Source: an uncultured Acetatifactor sp. (GTDB lineage: Bacteria; Bacillota; Clostridia; Lachnospirales; Lachnospiraceae). From it: 64,000 nt of DNA. The stretch lies in the NCBI GenBank assembly GCA_934433135.1, contig CAKRZO010000014.1, forward strand, positions 1 to 64,000, in the 5' to 3' direction. Both the position numbers and the translations under genes were made by a program. Every line of letters begins with the position of its first letter. Within the stretch, counting starts at the first letter, position 1. Of this stretch, positions 6,686-15,687 are shown piece by piece. The notes beneath the pieces were generated by a model. The model was not told where the DNA came from, ran no database searches, and saw nothing but the letters and a program-made list of their open reading frames with translations.

Positions 6686-8197
6686 ATGCAAAAGAAAGAG
6701 AAATTACCTGGGATCAACATGAAATTTAAAACACGCCTTCAAATTACTTTTATTACCATTGTCCTGCTGCCGTTAGTATTAACCGCAGTGGCCTTTATTG
6801 TAATCGGTATCTACCTGATGAATATGCAGCAGGGCTATCCGGTGAAGGAACTGGACTATTCCATGATGTCAGAGTCGGTACAATCCTTTGTCAACACTGC
6901 CGATAAGACCTTCGGTATGCTTTTGGAACAGGCCAGGACCGATACCTCAGTCTTTGAAGATAAGGATTACCTGCAACATATAAACGATGAAATTGCCCGG
7001 AAATCCACTTATATTCTTGTCCGGAAGGACAATGAAATATACTATGCCGGAAACGAAAGTGCCGCAAAGATTATTTTTGACAAGCTTCCTGCCTATGGAG
7101 GCTGGGAAGCCACGGCAGACTCCGGTTTTTACTATAATAAACTGGAAAAATATGTAAAGCAGCTGGATTTTGTCTTTACGGACGGAAGCAAAGGCAGTAT
7201 TTTCGTAATCACACGGGTCAATTCCCTTATTTCCAGGGAACTGCTCATTGACATGTTTATTGCTATTTTCCTGATTTTGATTTTTACCAGCATGATGCTG
7301 ACGCAGTGGATTCATAAGAGTGTTTTCCACCCGGTGGACGAGCTGAACGTTGCCATGAAGAAGATCAAAGAAGGTAATTACGATTACATGCTTACTACAG
7401 AAGTCGGCGGAGAAATCGGAGATTTGTACCGAAACTACGAAGATATGCGGCTGCGCCTGAAGGAATCCACGGAAGAGAATCTCCAGCACGAAAAGCAGAA
7501 TCGGGAACTGATCAGCAACATCTCCCATGACCTGAAAACTCCCATCACAGCCATCAAAGGCTATGTAGAAGGCATTCTGGATGGGGTTGCCGATACGCCG
7601 GAAAAGATGGACAAGTACCTGAAAATTATTTATAATAAGGCCAACGATATGCAGAAGCTGATCAACGAGCTTACTTTATATTCCAATGTGGAAAACAACC
7701 GGATTCCCTATAATTTTCACCGGATTAATGTAGCGGAATATTTTGATGACTGCGTAGAGGAAGTGGGACTGGATCTGGAAAATAAGAATATTGAGCTGAA
7801 TTATTCCAATCTGGTGGAGCCGGATACCATGGTAATTGCGGATCCGGAGCAAATGAAGAAGGTTATTAATAATATTATCAGCAACAGTGTAAAATATATG
7901 GATAAGCCCCATGGAAAGATCGATATCCGGATTCTGGATGAGGTGGATTCCATCCGGGTAGAGATCGAAGATAACGGAAAAGGCATTGCACAGAAGGATC
8001 TCGGGAAAATCTTCGAACGGTTTTACCGCACGGATGCTTCCCGCAATTCCGCCCAGGGCGGAAGCGGCATCGGGCTTTCCATTGTCCGTAAGATTATTGA
8101 AGATCACGGCGGCTACATCTGGGCGACCAGCAAAGAGGGCGAAGGCACCTGCATGCATTTCGTAATGCGCAAATATAAGGAATTGCCCAAAGAGTAA
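6686..8197 (+). CDS. Sensor histidine kinase with extracytoplasmic sensor and HAMP
   Basis: A 503-residue membrane kinase. Two membrane helices (about residues 17-47 and 187-208) flank an extracellular domain of about 140 residues. A HAMP linker follows, then the H-box NISHDLKTPITAIKGY (His281), the N-box VINNIISNSVKY, and ATP-binding motifs DNGKGI and GGSGIGLSI. The cognate response regulator lies directly downstream. A second possible start is ATG 6719 (MKFKTRL); neither has a strong ribosome binding site. The signal is unknown; the overall form resembles kinases that respond to envelope stress. Confidence 0.88.
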   Translation: MQKKEKLPGINMKFKTRLQITFITIVLLPLVLTAVAFIVIGIYLMNMQQGYPVKELDYSMMSESVQSFVNTADKTFGMLLEQARTDTSVFEDKDYLQHINDEIARKSTYILVRKDNEIYYAGNESAAKIIFDKLPAYGGWEATADSGFYYNKLEKYVKQLDFVFTDGSKGSIFVITRVNSLISRELLIDMFIAIFLILIFTSMMLTQWIHKSVFHPVDELNVAMKKIKEGNYDYMLTTEVGGEIGDLYRNYEDMRLRLKESTEENLQHEKQNRELISNISHDLKTPITAIKGYVEGILDGVADTPEKMDKYLKIIYNKANDMQKLINELTLYSNVENNRIPYNFHRINVAEYFDDCVEEVGLDLENKNIELNYSNLVEPDTMVIADPEQMKKVINNIISNSVKYMDKPHGKIDIRILDEVDSIRVEIEDNGKGIAQKDLGKIFERFYRTDASRNSAQGGSGIGLSIVRKIIEDHGGYIWATSKEGEGTCMHFVMRKYKELPKE

Positions 8198-8331
8198 AGA
8201 AGGGAAAAAGCATGGAAAATAACCTGGAAAACAGCATGAAAAACGAGTTGCCGGCAGCCAAGAAAAAGCCAATGCAAAAAAGAGCAAAATCAGGAAAAGA
8301 AATAGAATCGAAAAAAGGAAGGATGAAAAAC

Positions 8332-9024
8332 ATGAGCAGAATATTAATTGTAGAAGATGAAGAAGCCATTGCCGATCTGGAAAAAGATTATCTGGAATTA
8401 AGTGATTTCACCGTAGAGATCCGTAACACCGGTGACGAAGGCTTAAAAGCTGCCCTGGAAGAACCGTTTGACCTGGTCATACTGGATCTGATGCTGCCCG
8501 GCATGGACGGCTTTGAGGTTTGCCGTAAGATCCGGGAAAAGAAAAACATTCCCATTCTCATGGTTTCCGCCAAAAAAGATGATATCGATAAGATCAGAGG
8601 CTTAGGATTAGGAGCGGACGATTATATGACCAAGCCTTTCAGTCCCAGTGAGCTGGTGGCAAGAGTAAAAGCGCATATGGCAAGATATGACAGACTTGTG
8701 GGCACCAACCAGAAGCCGCAGAATGACATTGTGGAGATCCGCGGCATCCGTATCGACAAGACTGCCCGCCGGGTCTATGTGGACGGCGTGGAAAAAACCT
8801 TTACCACCAAGGAATTCGATCTTCTGACTTTCCTTGCGGAAAATCCGAACCACGTTTTCACCAAAGAGGAGCTGTTCCGGGAAATCTGGGATATGGATTC
8901 CATCGGTGACATTGCCACGGTAACCGTACACATCAAAAAGATCCGGGAAAAAATTGAGAAAGACACCGCAAAGCCTCAATACATTGAAACTATCTGGGGT
9001 GTCGGATACCGCTTTAAGGTTTAA
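8332..9024 (+). CDS. OmpR-family response regulator
   Basis: A 230-residue regulator: receiver domain with acidic pocket ED (residues 8-9), phosphorylation site Asp52 in VILDLMLPGMDG and conserved Lys in TKPFSP, then a winged-helix DNA-binding domain ending IETIWGVGYRFKV. I place the start at ATG 8332 (MSRILIVEDEE), with GGAAGG nine bases upstream and the usual family N-terminus. An in-frame ATG at 8212 would add a 40-residue Lys-rich tail, and has its own weak purine-rich site, so an extended form is possible. It follows the histidine kinase and is presumably its partner. The unit ends at the terminator at 9076. Confidence 0.9.
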   Translation: MSRILIVEDEEAIADLEKDYLELSDFTVEIRNTGDEGLKAALEEPFDLVILDLMLPGMDGFEVCRKIREKKNIPILMVSAKKDDIDKIRGLGLGADDYMTKPFSPSELVARVKAHMARYDRLVGTNQKPQNDIVEIRGIRIDKTARRVYVDGVEKTFTTKEFDLLTFLAENPNHVFTKEELFREIWDMDSIGDIATVTVHIKKIREKIEKDTAKPQYIETIWGVGYRFKV

Positions 9025-9075
9025 TATTTTAATATAAAGAAATGATATCTTTTTACCATAACGGAGCCATCCCGG

Positions 9076-9127
9076 AAAACCGGATTTTTACTGTATACTG
9101 AAGTCATCAGCAAAAATCCGGTTTTTT
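9076..9127 (+). terminator. Strong terminator after the two-component pair
   Basis: AAAACCGGATTTTT (9076-9089) pairs with AAAAATCCGGTTTT (9112-9125), with a T run. A further half-copy (AAAACCGGATT) is present shortly before the next gene, together with a lone TTACAGTTCAC element end near 9136. Confidence 0.88.
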
Positions 9128-9195
9128 ATGATTTCGTTACAGTTCACTGATTTCCAAAAACCGGATTACAATCCGAAAATATGGAGGAATGGTAT

Positions 9196-10263
9196 ATGGA
9201 CAAACTAACAACATTGGCCGTAATCGGCTGCGGCAGAATTGCAAACATGGCACACTTTCCGGCATTTGCCAAAATGGAGGGCATACGAGTGAAATATGCC
9301 TGCGATCTGATCCGGGAAAAAGCGGAAAAAATAAAAGAAGAATATCCTTTCGTGGAAAATGTCGTAACCGACTACCGGGAAGTCCTCGCCGACAAAGAAG
9401 TGGATGCGGTATTCGTTCTCACGCCGAACTATTCTCATTATGAGATTACCATGGCCGCTCTGCAGGCAGAAAAACATGTTATGTGTGAAAAACCGATTAC
9501 GGTAAACTACAATCTCTCCTGCCGGATGGCCGAGGAAGCCAAAAAGGCCGGGAAAATCTTAAATATCGGTGTCTGCAACCGTTATCACAAATCCGTGGAA
9601 ATGCTGGAAGAATTAAACCGTCAGGGACGATTCGGCAAGATTTATCATGTGTACTGCTCTTTCCGCGCTTTCCGCAGTATTCCGGGACTTGGCGGAGCCT
9701 TCACTACCAAAGCGCAGTCCGGCGGCGGTGTTCTGATTGACTGGGGGATCCATTTTATCGATCTGATTCTGTATATTCTGGGAGATGCCAGTATCCGAAA
9801 CGCGACCTGCGATACTTACAGCGAAATGGCAAAAGACATGAAAAACTACAAATATCAAAGTATGTGGGCGGAAGATACCTCTGATGTGGAAAACGGCACC
9901 AACGACGTGGATGATTTTATCTCCGGCTATATCCGTACCGACAAGGCAAGCATTTCCTTAAACGGAGCCTGGGCGCAAAATATCAACAAGCCGGAAATGT
10001 TCATCGATTTTCTGGGCGATAAAGCCGGCGCCCGCTTAACCTACGGCGGAAAATTTGAAATTTACGACGGACAGACTCTGGAAACCATTGCCCCGGAATA
10101 TGACATTCCGAATATGTACCTGTGCGAAGACGAAGCCTTCCTTACTTCCATCCGAACCGGCATTCCCAACCGGAACTATATTGACCGCATTCTGGAAAGC
10201 ATGAAAGTCCTGGAACTGCTTTATACTTCCGCAGAACTCCAAAAGGAGGTTACGGCGGAATGA
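9196..10263 (+). CDS. Gfo/Idh/MocA-family oxidoreductase
   Basis: A 355-residue oxidoreductase. The N-terminus VIGCGRIANMAHFPAF is the Rossmann loop (GCGRIA), followed by VFVLTPNYSHYE and the classical CEKPITVN motif, whose lysine contributes to catalysis. The C-terminal domain shows GGGVLIDWGIHFIDLILY with the Asp/His pair of the active site. I use ATG 9196 because GGAGG (9184-9188) lies 7 bases upstream. The stop overlaps the start of the next gene (ATGA), so the two were translated as a pair; that partner is truncated. The substrate is not predictable. Confidence 0.88.
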   Translation: MDKLTTLAVIGCGRIANMAHFPAFAKMEGIRVKYACDLIREKAEKIKEEYPFVENVVTDYREVLADKEVDAVFVLTPNYSHYEITMAALQAEKHVMCEKPITVNYNLSCRMAEEAKKAGKILNIGVCNRYHKSVEMLEELNRQGRFGKIYHVYCSFRAFRSIPGLGGAFTTKAQSGGGVLIDWGIHFIDLILYILGDASIRNATCDTYSEMAKDMKNYKYQSMWAEDTSDVENGTNDVDDFISGYIRTDKASISLNGAWAQNINKPEMFIDFLGDKAGARLTYGGKFEIYDGQTLETIAPEYDIPNMYLCEDEAFLTSIRTGIPNRNYIDRILESMKVLELLYTSAELQKEVTAE

Positions 10264-10649
10264 AAATCATCGGCTTTGCGGACTATTATATCAACGAATG
10301 GCATGCCATCCATTACCCGGAATGGATCAAAGAAGCTTCCGAAGAACTCGGAACAGAGTATGCAGTAAAGTATGTCTGGGCGGAAAAGGAAATTGCACCG
10401 GTAAGTAAAGTCAGCACCGAAGAATGGTGTCGGACTTACGGGATGCAAAAATGTGACAGTTTGGCCGAATTGTGCAAGAAGTGCGATCATGTCATCCTTC
10501 TGGCACCGTCCAATCCGGAAAAGCACCTGGAATATGCCGGAGAAATTCTTAAATACGGAAAGCGAACCTACATCGATAAGACATTTGCCGCAAATTATGA
10601 AGAGGCGAAAGAGATCTTTCGGATCGCCAAGTCCTACGGGGCAATGTAG
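10260..10649 (+). pseudogene. Truncated Gfo/Idh/MocA-type oxidoreductase (N-terminal part only)
   Basis: The 129 codons encode only the nucleotide-binding half of an oxidoreductase: MKIIGFADYYINEWHAIHYP, then VILLAPSNPEKHLEYAGE and TYIDKTFAANYEEAKEIF, which corresponds to the family's EKP region (here DKT). A normal protein would continue for about 200 more residues. The frame ends in a TAG that lies inside a GTAGCGGTTCA palindromic remnant (10646-10686), and no C-terminal part follows before the next gene ends at 10694. The simplest reading is deletion associated with the repeat. It is coupled to the intact upstream gene by ATGA overlap. Confidence 0.65.
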
Positions 10650-10686
10650 CGGTTCATTTGCCCATGGTAATCATTTAAGCTGTTAC
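10646..10686. repeat. Probable remnant of the GTAACAGTTCA palindromic element
   Basis: GTAGCGGTTCA at the left and GCTGTTAC at the right resemble degenerate ends of the element at 5331. It supplies the stop codon of the truncated oxidoreductase. Confidence 0.35.
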
Positions 10687-10693
10687 TTGACTT

Positions 10694-12688
10694 TTAACCG
10701 GAAAAATCTCTCATATATTTAGCGGGAGTAACTCCAACTGAAATTTTAAAAACCTTGATAAAGTAGGATACCGAACTGTATCCTACTTTTTCACTGATGT
10801 CCGCAACCGATAACTTTCCCTCGGCAAGAAGTTCCTTGGCATAACTTATCCGCAAATCAATGATATAATCCCGATACAGCTTCCCTCTGTTATCAAATAC
10901 CGCTTTTCTTACCAACGGCAATGCGGTACCTGTTTTCTCCGCAACTTTTTCAATCGATAAATCATATTCCATAAAATGATCTTCTATATAGTTACATATG
11001 TTTTCCATTTCCTGCTTCTTCCTCAAATCAACATCACTATAGATTCTATCAAATAAATCACAAATCAATTCTGAAGCAGCTTCATAAAATCTATCCATAT
11101 TTTGAGAAGAAACAATAAGGCTGATCTGCCGATTCGTAGGTTCAAAATTATACTGCTTGGCAACAAACTTTATTTCACTGATAAAATCCATAAAAATATA
11201 CTGCCTCATCAAAAAAGAGATCGCTTGTTCCTGGATTTCGGAAGCAAAAACAGCAAGGTTTTTTATAGCAGCTTCCCGGTCTCTGATTGCAATTGCACTT
11301 ATAACATTCTGAAATAATTTAGGTGTGTAAGTAAAAGCGTTTTGACCTGTTTTTTTCCGGCGCAGTGACATCATCAGATTATCTTGACTTTCCAACCAGG
11401 ATGCAGATATCCGGTCAATCTGGTTATAAACCTTTCCTATTCCCTGAATTACTTCTCCATAAAGTTCATTTACCATATCAGTAATAAATTTTGTAATTGT
11501 ATTCTCAAAATCCTCCTGCACGATACTGACAATAATCCATAATTGCTTTTCTTCAAACTCGCAGATCGCATAAATGGTTGCCCCCCGCAGAGAAAATGAA
11601 GTCTGCTCTAATCTTTCCTGAAGCATCAACAAAAATGATTCTTCTGATCCCTCGCAGGCAATACTGATTACATAATAAAATGGTCCCGGAAGCAAGCTGC
11701 CCAGCTTACCTATCACGCTTTCTCTACTCATTACTACACTACCATTTAAAACGGCTCGAAGTAACTGACGCTTTTGTTGTTCTTCTAATATCTGACAATC
11801 ATTCTGATATTTTTCATTTACCAGCCGATAGGACTCTCCTGCTTTGTTTGAATAAAGATAGATCATTAAAATAATCATACCACAATCCAACAAGAAAATA
11901 AGAGCAGGCATGAAAATAGCCTTTGTATTTTTATGCCTGCTCACACCGGGAATGAAATATATTGTGAAGCGATCTTCAAATAAGGACGAAGCGTATGTAC
12001 TCGGCGGATCTGCAGGTGTATCATTATTGCTGGAATACAGCAATCTATTACTCTCATAAATAAACCATTCTCCTCCAATATTACCGTTAATAAATTGTAT
12101 TCGCTGCTTTAAATCCGTATTTTTAATTCTTCCGCTCAACAAAGTAAGTGAAACATCCGTTGCTGAAAATCTGACCGGAACCAAAAAATAAAGATCATTT
12201 CCAACCCTTATAAAATTCCATCTATCTTCCGGATTATTCAGTTCCTGCAATATTAGATCCTTATCGTCTGAAGAAAGTTCTGATAAGTAAACATCCAACC
12301 CGATTAACTTCCCTTTAATATGAAACAACTGCAAAGTTTCTGGATAATATAGGAAAAAATCTTTTGTTAACACAGAATAATAGCCATATGTTTCATGAAA
12401 ATGATGCAGCAAGCTGATTTCAGAATATTTAGAGCTTTTATTAGCGGGATTATATAAAGGATTGATCCCCAATTGCAACGCCAGGTTTTTAAATGATTCT
12501 ATCTGCGCCTCAAGATCCGCAGCTACTGCACTTACTTTTTCTTGATAGTACAAATCCTGTTGTTGCTGCCGGTTCTCCATGTAAAGATAAATAAAGAAGC
12601 TACTCAGAATCAGGCAACATAAAACTGCAAAAATAAGAAAGTACATAAAGAGGGGATTGGAACTTTTGGATTTCGATATTTTTATCAT
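10694..12688 (-). CDS. Membrane-anchored AraC-family regulator of glycan locus 1
   Basis: A 664-residue regulator of the YesN/LplR-like type: N-terminal membrane helix (about residues 13-35), an extracellular sensor of about 220 residues, a second helix (about 257-279), a cytoplasmic linker, and a C-terminal AraC DNA-binding domain (VADISEKVGYSSVSYFIKVF, then GVTPAKYMRDF). Such proteins sense an extracellular ligand and control an adjacent sugar ABC operon. It is transcribed divergently from the GH99-like/permease/lipoprotein operon. The closest relative in the window is the 708-residue regulator at 55275, with the same layout and a nearly identical last HTH. Base composition is AT-rich, like the rest of this locus. 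Confidence 0.88.
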   Translation of the reverse strand: MIKISKSKSSNPLFMYFLIFAVLCCLILSSFFIYLYMENRQQQQDLYYQEKVSAVAADLEAQIESFKNLALQLGINPLYNPANKSSKYSEISLLHHFHETYGYYSVLTKDFFLYYPETLQLFHIKGKLIGLDVYLSELSSDDKDLILQELNNPEDRWNFIRVGNDLYFLVPVRFSATDVSLTLLSGRIKNTDLKQRIQFINGNIGGEWFIYESNRLLYSSNNDTPADPPSTYASSLFEDRFTIYFIPGVSRHKNTKAIFMPALIFLLDCGMIILMIYLYSNKAGESYRLVNEKYQNDCQILEEQQKRQLLRAVLNGSVVMSRESVIGKLGSLLPGPFYYVISIACEGSEESFLLMLQERLEQTSFSLRGATIYAICEFEEKQLWIIVSIVQEDFENTITKFITDMVNELYGEVIQGIGKVYNQIDRISASWLESQDNLMMSLRRKKTGQNAFTYTPKLFQNVISAIAIRDREAAIKNLAVFASEIQEQAISFLMRQYIFMDFISEIKFVAKQYNFEPTNRQISLIVSSQNMDRFYEAASELICDLFDRIYSDVDLRKKQEMENICNYIEDHFMEYDLSIEKVAEKTGTALPLVRKAVFDNRGKLYRDYIIDLRISYAKELLAEGKLSVADISEKVGYSSVSYFIKVFKISVGVTPAKYMRDFSG

Positions 12689-12860
12689 ATGCTGTCTTTC
12701 ACCTGCCGATTAACTGTTATAACTGTTTTTCTACCGATATATCATAGTATAACAAGAAAGCAAAAGTAAATTCAATATTTTATTGCAAAAACGATATTTC
12801 TTTTATAAAAAAGTTATTTTAATCCATGCCGTCTTATAAACCAATCATAAAAAAGCTATT

Positions 12861-12878
12861 TGAAACGCAAAAGTTTCA
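12861..12878. promoter_or_regulatory. Inverted repeat next to the locus 1 promoter, candidate operator
   Basis: TGAAAC (12861-12866) and GTTTCA (12873-12878) with a 6-base centre directly abut the -35 box of the locus 1 operon, a plausible site for the divergent AraC regulator. Confidence 0.45.
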
Positions 12879-12906
12879 TTGAATACTGCTCCCGCCACCT
12901 TATAAT
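12879..12906 (+). promoter_or_regulatory. Promoter of glycan locus 1
   Basis: TTGAAT (12879-12884), 16-base spacer, TATAAT (12901-12906). The 312 bases between the divergent genes hold this promoter and the inverted repeat at its -35 box; nothing else stands out. Confidence 0.6.
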
Positions 12907-13001
12907 AAAAGTGAATCCATTAAAGCGAAAAGAAGTAACTTGCTGTTGATCAAAACAACTTATTTTCAAGGATTACAGAAATTACAGAAATGAGGGTTAA
13001 A

Positions 13002-14117
13002 ATGAAACAAAAATATGACGTAGCAGCCTATATATGGCCTGCTTACACAGGAGATGAACCAAGAAATCATATTTTCTGGGAAAAAGGAATCGGCGAATGG
13101 CAGTCTGTTATGATTGCCGAAAAAAAATTTCCTGAACATACCTGGCCCAGGATTCCTCTCTGGGGATATGTAAATGAGGCCGATCCCTACGTTATGGAAA
13201 TGGAAATTGAAGCTGCTCTTTCACATGGTGTAAATGTATTCATATATGATTGGTACTGGTATGACAGACGCCCGTTCTTAGAGCAATGTCTTAATAATGG
13301 ATTTTTACGTGCCCGTAACAATCACAAAATGAAGTTTTACATTACATGGGCCAATCACAATGCCAGCTCCTTTTGGAACAGGCAATTGACTCATGAAGAA
13401 GAACACATGATTTGGGATGGAAAGGTTGACAGGAAAGAATTTGATATCATCGTAAACAGAATAATCGATAACTACTTTTCTTGTGAAAACTATTATAAAA
13501 TAAATGACTGTCCGGTCTTTAATATTCATTTTCTTCAAAATCTGATTAAAGGTCTTGGCGGCATTGATGAAACAGCTGACGCTTTTCAATATTTTAGAAA
13601 AAAAACAAAAGACGCCGGTTTTCCTGACTTGCACTTACAATTAAATCTTATAGGATGCACCAAAGATTATATGGGGTTTAATCTGTTTTGCGATGTAGAT
13701 ATGAAAGAGGTCTTTGAAAAAATACGTTTTGACAGTGCCACACATTATCAGTTTTTGGCATTTACAGACATGAATCGTGATTACTCTGCAGTGATTCCCG
13801 ATGCCGTAAAAGAATGGGAAGATGAAATAAAAAATTTAAAATTTCCATATTTCCCGCAAGTATCCGTAGGTTGGGATAATAATCCAAGAGCAAACAGCAG
13901 GCGATTTATGCCGACTATCTGCACGAATAATACGCCGGAAAATTTTAAAAAGGCACTTATAGAAGCCAGAAATTTTATTGATAGACACCATCTCCATCCG
14001 CTTATTACAATAAACAGCTGGAATGAGTGGACCGAAACCAGTTATTTACAGCCGGACAATGTTTTTGGTTATGGATACCTTGAAGCTGTAAAAAGTACTT
14101 TTAAAGAAGAGGCATAA
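13002..14117 (+). CDS. GH99-like (WbsX-type) glycosidase-fold protein
   Basis: A 371-residue cytoplasmic protein with the WbsX/GH99-like TIM-barrel signature: AAYIWPAYTGDEPRNHIFW at the N-terminus, HGVNVFIYDWYWYD, and the C-terminal TINSWNEWTETSYLQPD, where the Glu residues of the ENEW-like segment are the candidate catalytic acids. GH99 enzymes are endo-alpha-mannosidases; WbsX-type members are also found in polysaccharide gene clusters and their activity is less clear. No signal peptide is visible. I use ATG 13002 (GAGGG six bases upstream). First gene of the locus 1 operon. Confidence 0.78.
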   Translation: MKQKYDVAAYIWPAYTGDEPRNHIFWEKGIGEWQSVMIAEKKFPEHTWPRIPLWGYVNEADPYVMEMEIEAALSHGVNVFIYDWYWYDRRPFLEQCLNNGFLRARNNHKMKFYITWANHNASSFWNRQLTHEEEHMIWDGKVDRKEFDIIVNRIIDNYFSCENYYKINDCPVFNIHFLQNLIKGLGGIDETADAFQYFRKKTKDAGFPDLHLQLNLIGCTKDYMGFNLFCDVDMKEVFEKIRFDSATHYQFLAFTDMNRDYSAVIPDAVKEWEDEIKNLKFPYFPQVSVGWDNNPRANSRRFMPTICTNNTPENFKKALIEARNFIDRHHLHPLITINSWNEWTETSYLQPDNVFGYGYLEAVKSTFKEEA

Positions 14118-14124
14118 AGAAGAT

Positions 14125-15687
14125 ATGGATTTTTTTAAGCAGAACAATGAAATAACAATTCCCACTGAGCCACTGCCGCTTGTTGCAGAGAATTATTTTA
14201 TCAATAAGACACCGGACACGAATTCAGTGCCGACGTTTGAAGAAGCTAAATCAAAATTACCGCAACCTATCTGGGATGGCCACGATGACTATATAAGCTG
14301 TTACTGGAAAGCATGGCAGATTGCTTTCAGCAACTTAAGAACGCCGATTCCCGGAACCGGGTTTGTATCTGATTTTATTGACACGGCATTTAACGGCTGC
14401 GTGTTCATGTGGGATTCTTCTTTTATTTTGATGTTCGGAAAATATGCTGACAGAATATTCCCCTTCCAGGCCACACTGGATAACTTCTACTCGCATCAGC
14501 ATAATGACGGATTTATCTGCCGTGAAATTGAAGAGAGTACGGGAAAAGATCATTTTACCCGTCATGACCCTTCTGCTACAGGTCCTGATATTATGGCATG
14601 GAGTGAATGGGAATATTATTTGAATTTCGGCAACAAAGAACGTCTGACAAAAGTATTTCCTCCGCTCATGGCATACCATCGTTGGATGGCAGAGAATCAT
14701 ACCTGGCCGGATGGAACATATTTTTCCAGCGGGTTGGGATGCGGCATGGATAATCTGCCGCGTCAGATGCCCGGTTGTTCTCCCCGATTCAGTCATGGAC
14801 ATATGATATGGGCAGATGCATGTATGCAAGAATATAATAACTGTAATATTTTAATTAAAATGGCAAATATCATTGATCGTGAGGAGTTTATCAAAGAACT
14901 GGATAAAGAACGCATACATCTTGAAAAGGTGATAAACGAAAAACTTTGGGATATAGAAACGGGTTTTTATTATGATCTGTGGAAAAATGGGAAACTCAAC
15001 ATGGTGCGTCATATCGGTGCCTTTTGGGCTTTACTCGCGGAATGTGCTTCGAAAGAGCAAGCCAAAAGTCTTATTGCATATCTGAAAGATGAACAGGAAT
15101 TTAAGACACCTCACAGAATTCCGGCATTGTCGCAAAGTCATACGCAATATAGGAATGACGGTGACTATTGGTGCGGCGGTGTATGGGCACCGACAAATTA
15201 TATGGTTCTAAAGGGACTGGATAAATATGGAGAATATGCTTTATCTCATGAGATCGGCCTGGAGCATTTGAAAGCAGTAACGGAAGTTTATAAGGAACAG
15301 AACACCTTGTTTGAAAACTATGCTCCGGAATTTATAAATACCGGAAAACCGTCTATGGGCAACCCGGCAAAAAGTGATTTTGTGGGATGGGCAGGCCTGA
15401 CTCCTATTTCCATTTTATTTGAATTTGTATTCGGAATAAAACCGGAAGCTGACAAGAAAAAAGTACGATGGGATATCAGATTGCTTCAAAAATTCGGAGT
15501 TAAAAAGTATCCCTTTGGCACAGATGGGGAGTTAACGCTCGTATGTGAAGCAAGGAAAAGCCAAAATGAAAAACCGCAGATTTTCTTTGAGTCGAATGTC
15601 TCTTTGGAACTTGAAGTTATTTGGGGAGATGAAGAGCATAAACAGTCAATGAAATTAGAAAAAGCGAGGAGAATGGAAAATGTTTAA
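14125..15687 (+). CDS. GH63/MGH1-like (alpha/alpha)6-barrel glycoside hydrolase
   Basis: A 520-residue intracellular enzyme related to mannosyl-oligosaccharide glucosidase (GH63), trehalase (GH37) and bacterial MGH1. Diagnostic stretches are FMWDSSFILMFGKYA, WSEWEYYLNFGNKERL, DGTYFSSGLGCGMDN (candidate catalytic Asp), HIGAFWALLAE and GGVWAPTNYMVLKGL, followed by FENYAPE with a candidate general base Glu. No signal peptide is seen. It sits 7 bp after the GH99-like gene and overlaps the start of the permease gene by 8 bp, so it is co-translated with the transporter. It probably trims glucosyl or mannosyl ends from the imported oligosaccharide; substrate is inferred, not shown. Confidence 0.8.
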   Translation: MDFFKQNNEITIPTEPLPLVAENYFINKTPDTNSVPTFEEAKSKLPQPIWDGHDDYISCYWKAWQIAFSNLRTPIPGTGFVSDFIDTAFNGCVFMWDSSFILMFGKYADRIFPFQATLDNFYSHQHNDGFICREIEESTGKDHFTRHDPSATGPDIMAWSEWEYYLNFGNKERLTKVFPPLMAYHRWMAENHTWPDGTYFSSGLGCGMDNLPRQMPGCSPRFSHGHMIWADACMQEYNNCNILIKMANIIDREEFIKELDKERIHLEKVINEKLWDIETGFYYDLWKNGKLNMVRHIGAFWALLAECASKEQAKSLIAYLKDEQEFKTPHRIPALSQSHTQYRNDGDYWCGGVWAPTNYMVLKGLDKYGEYALSHEIGLEHLKAVTEVYKEQNTLFENYAPEFINTGKPSMGNPAKSDFVGWAGLTPISILFEFVFGIKPEADKKKVRWDIRLLQKFGVKKYPFGTDGELTLVCEARKSQNEKPQIFFESNVSLELEVIWGDEEHKQSMKLEKARRMENV

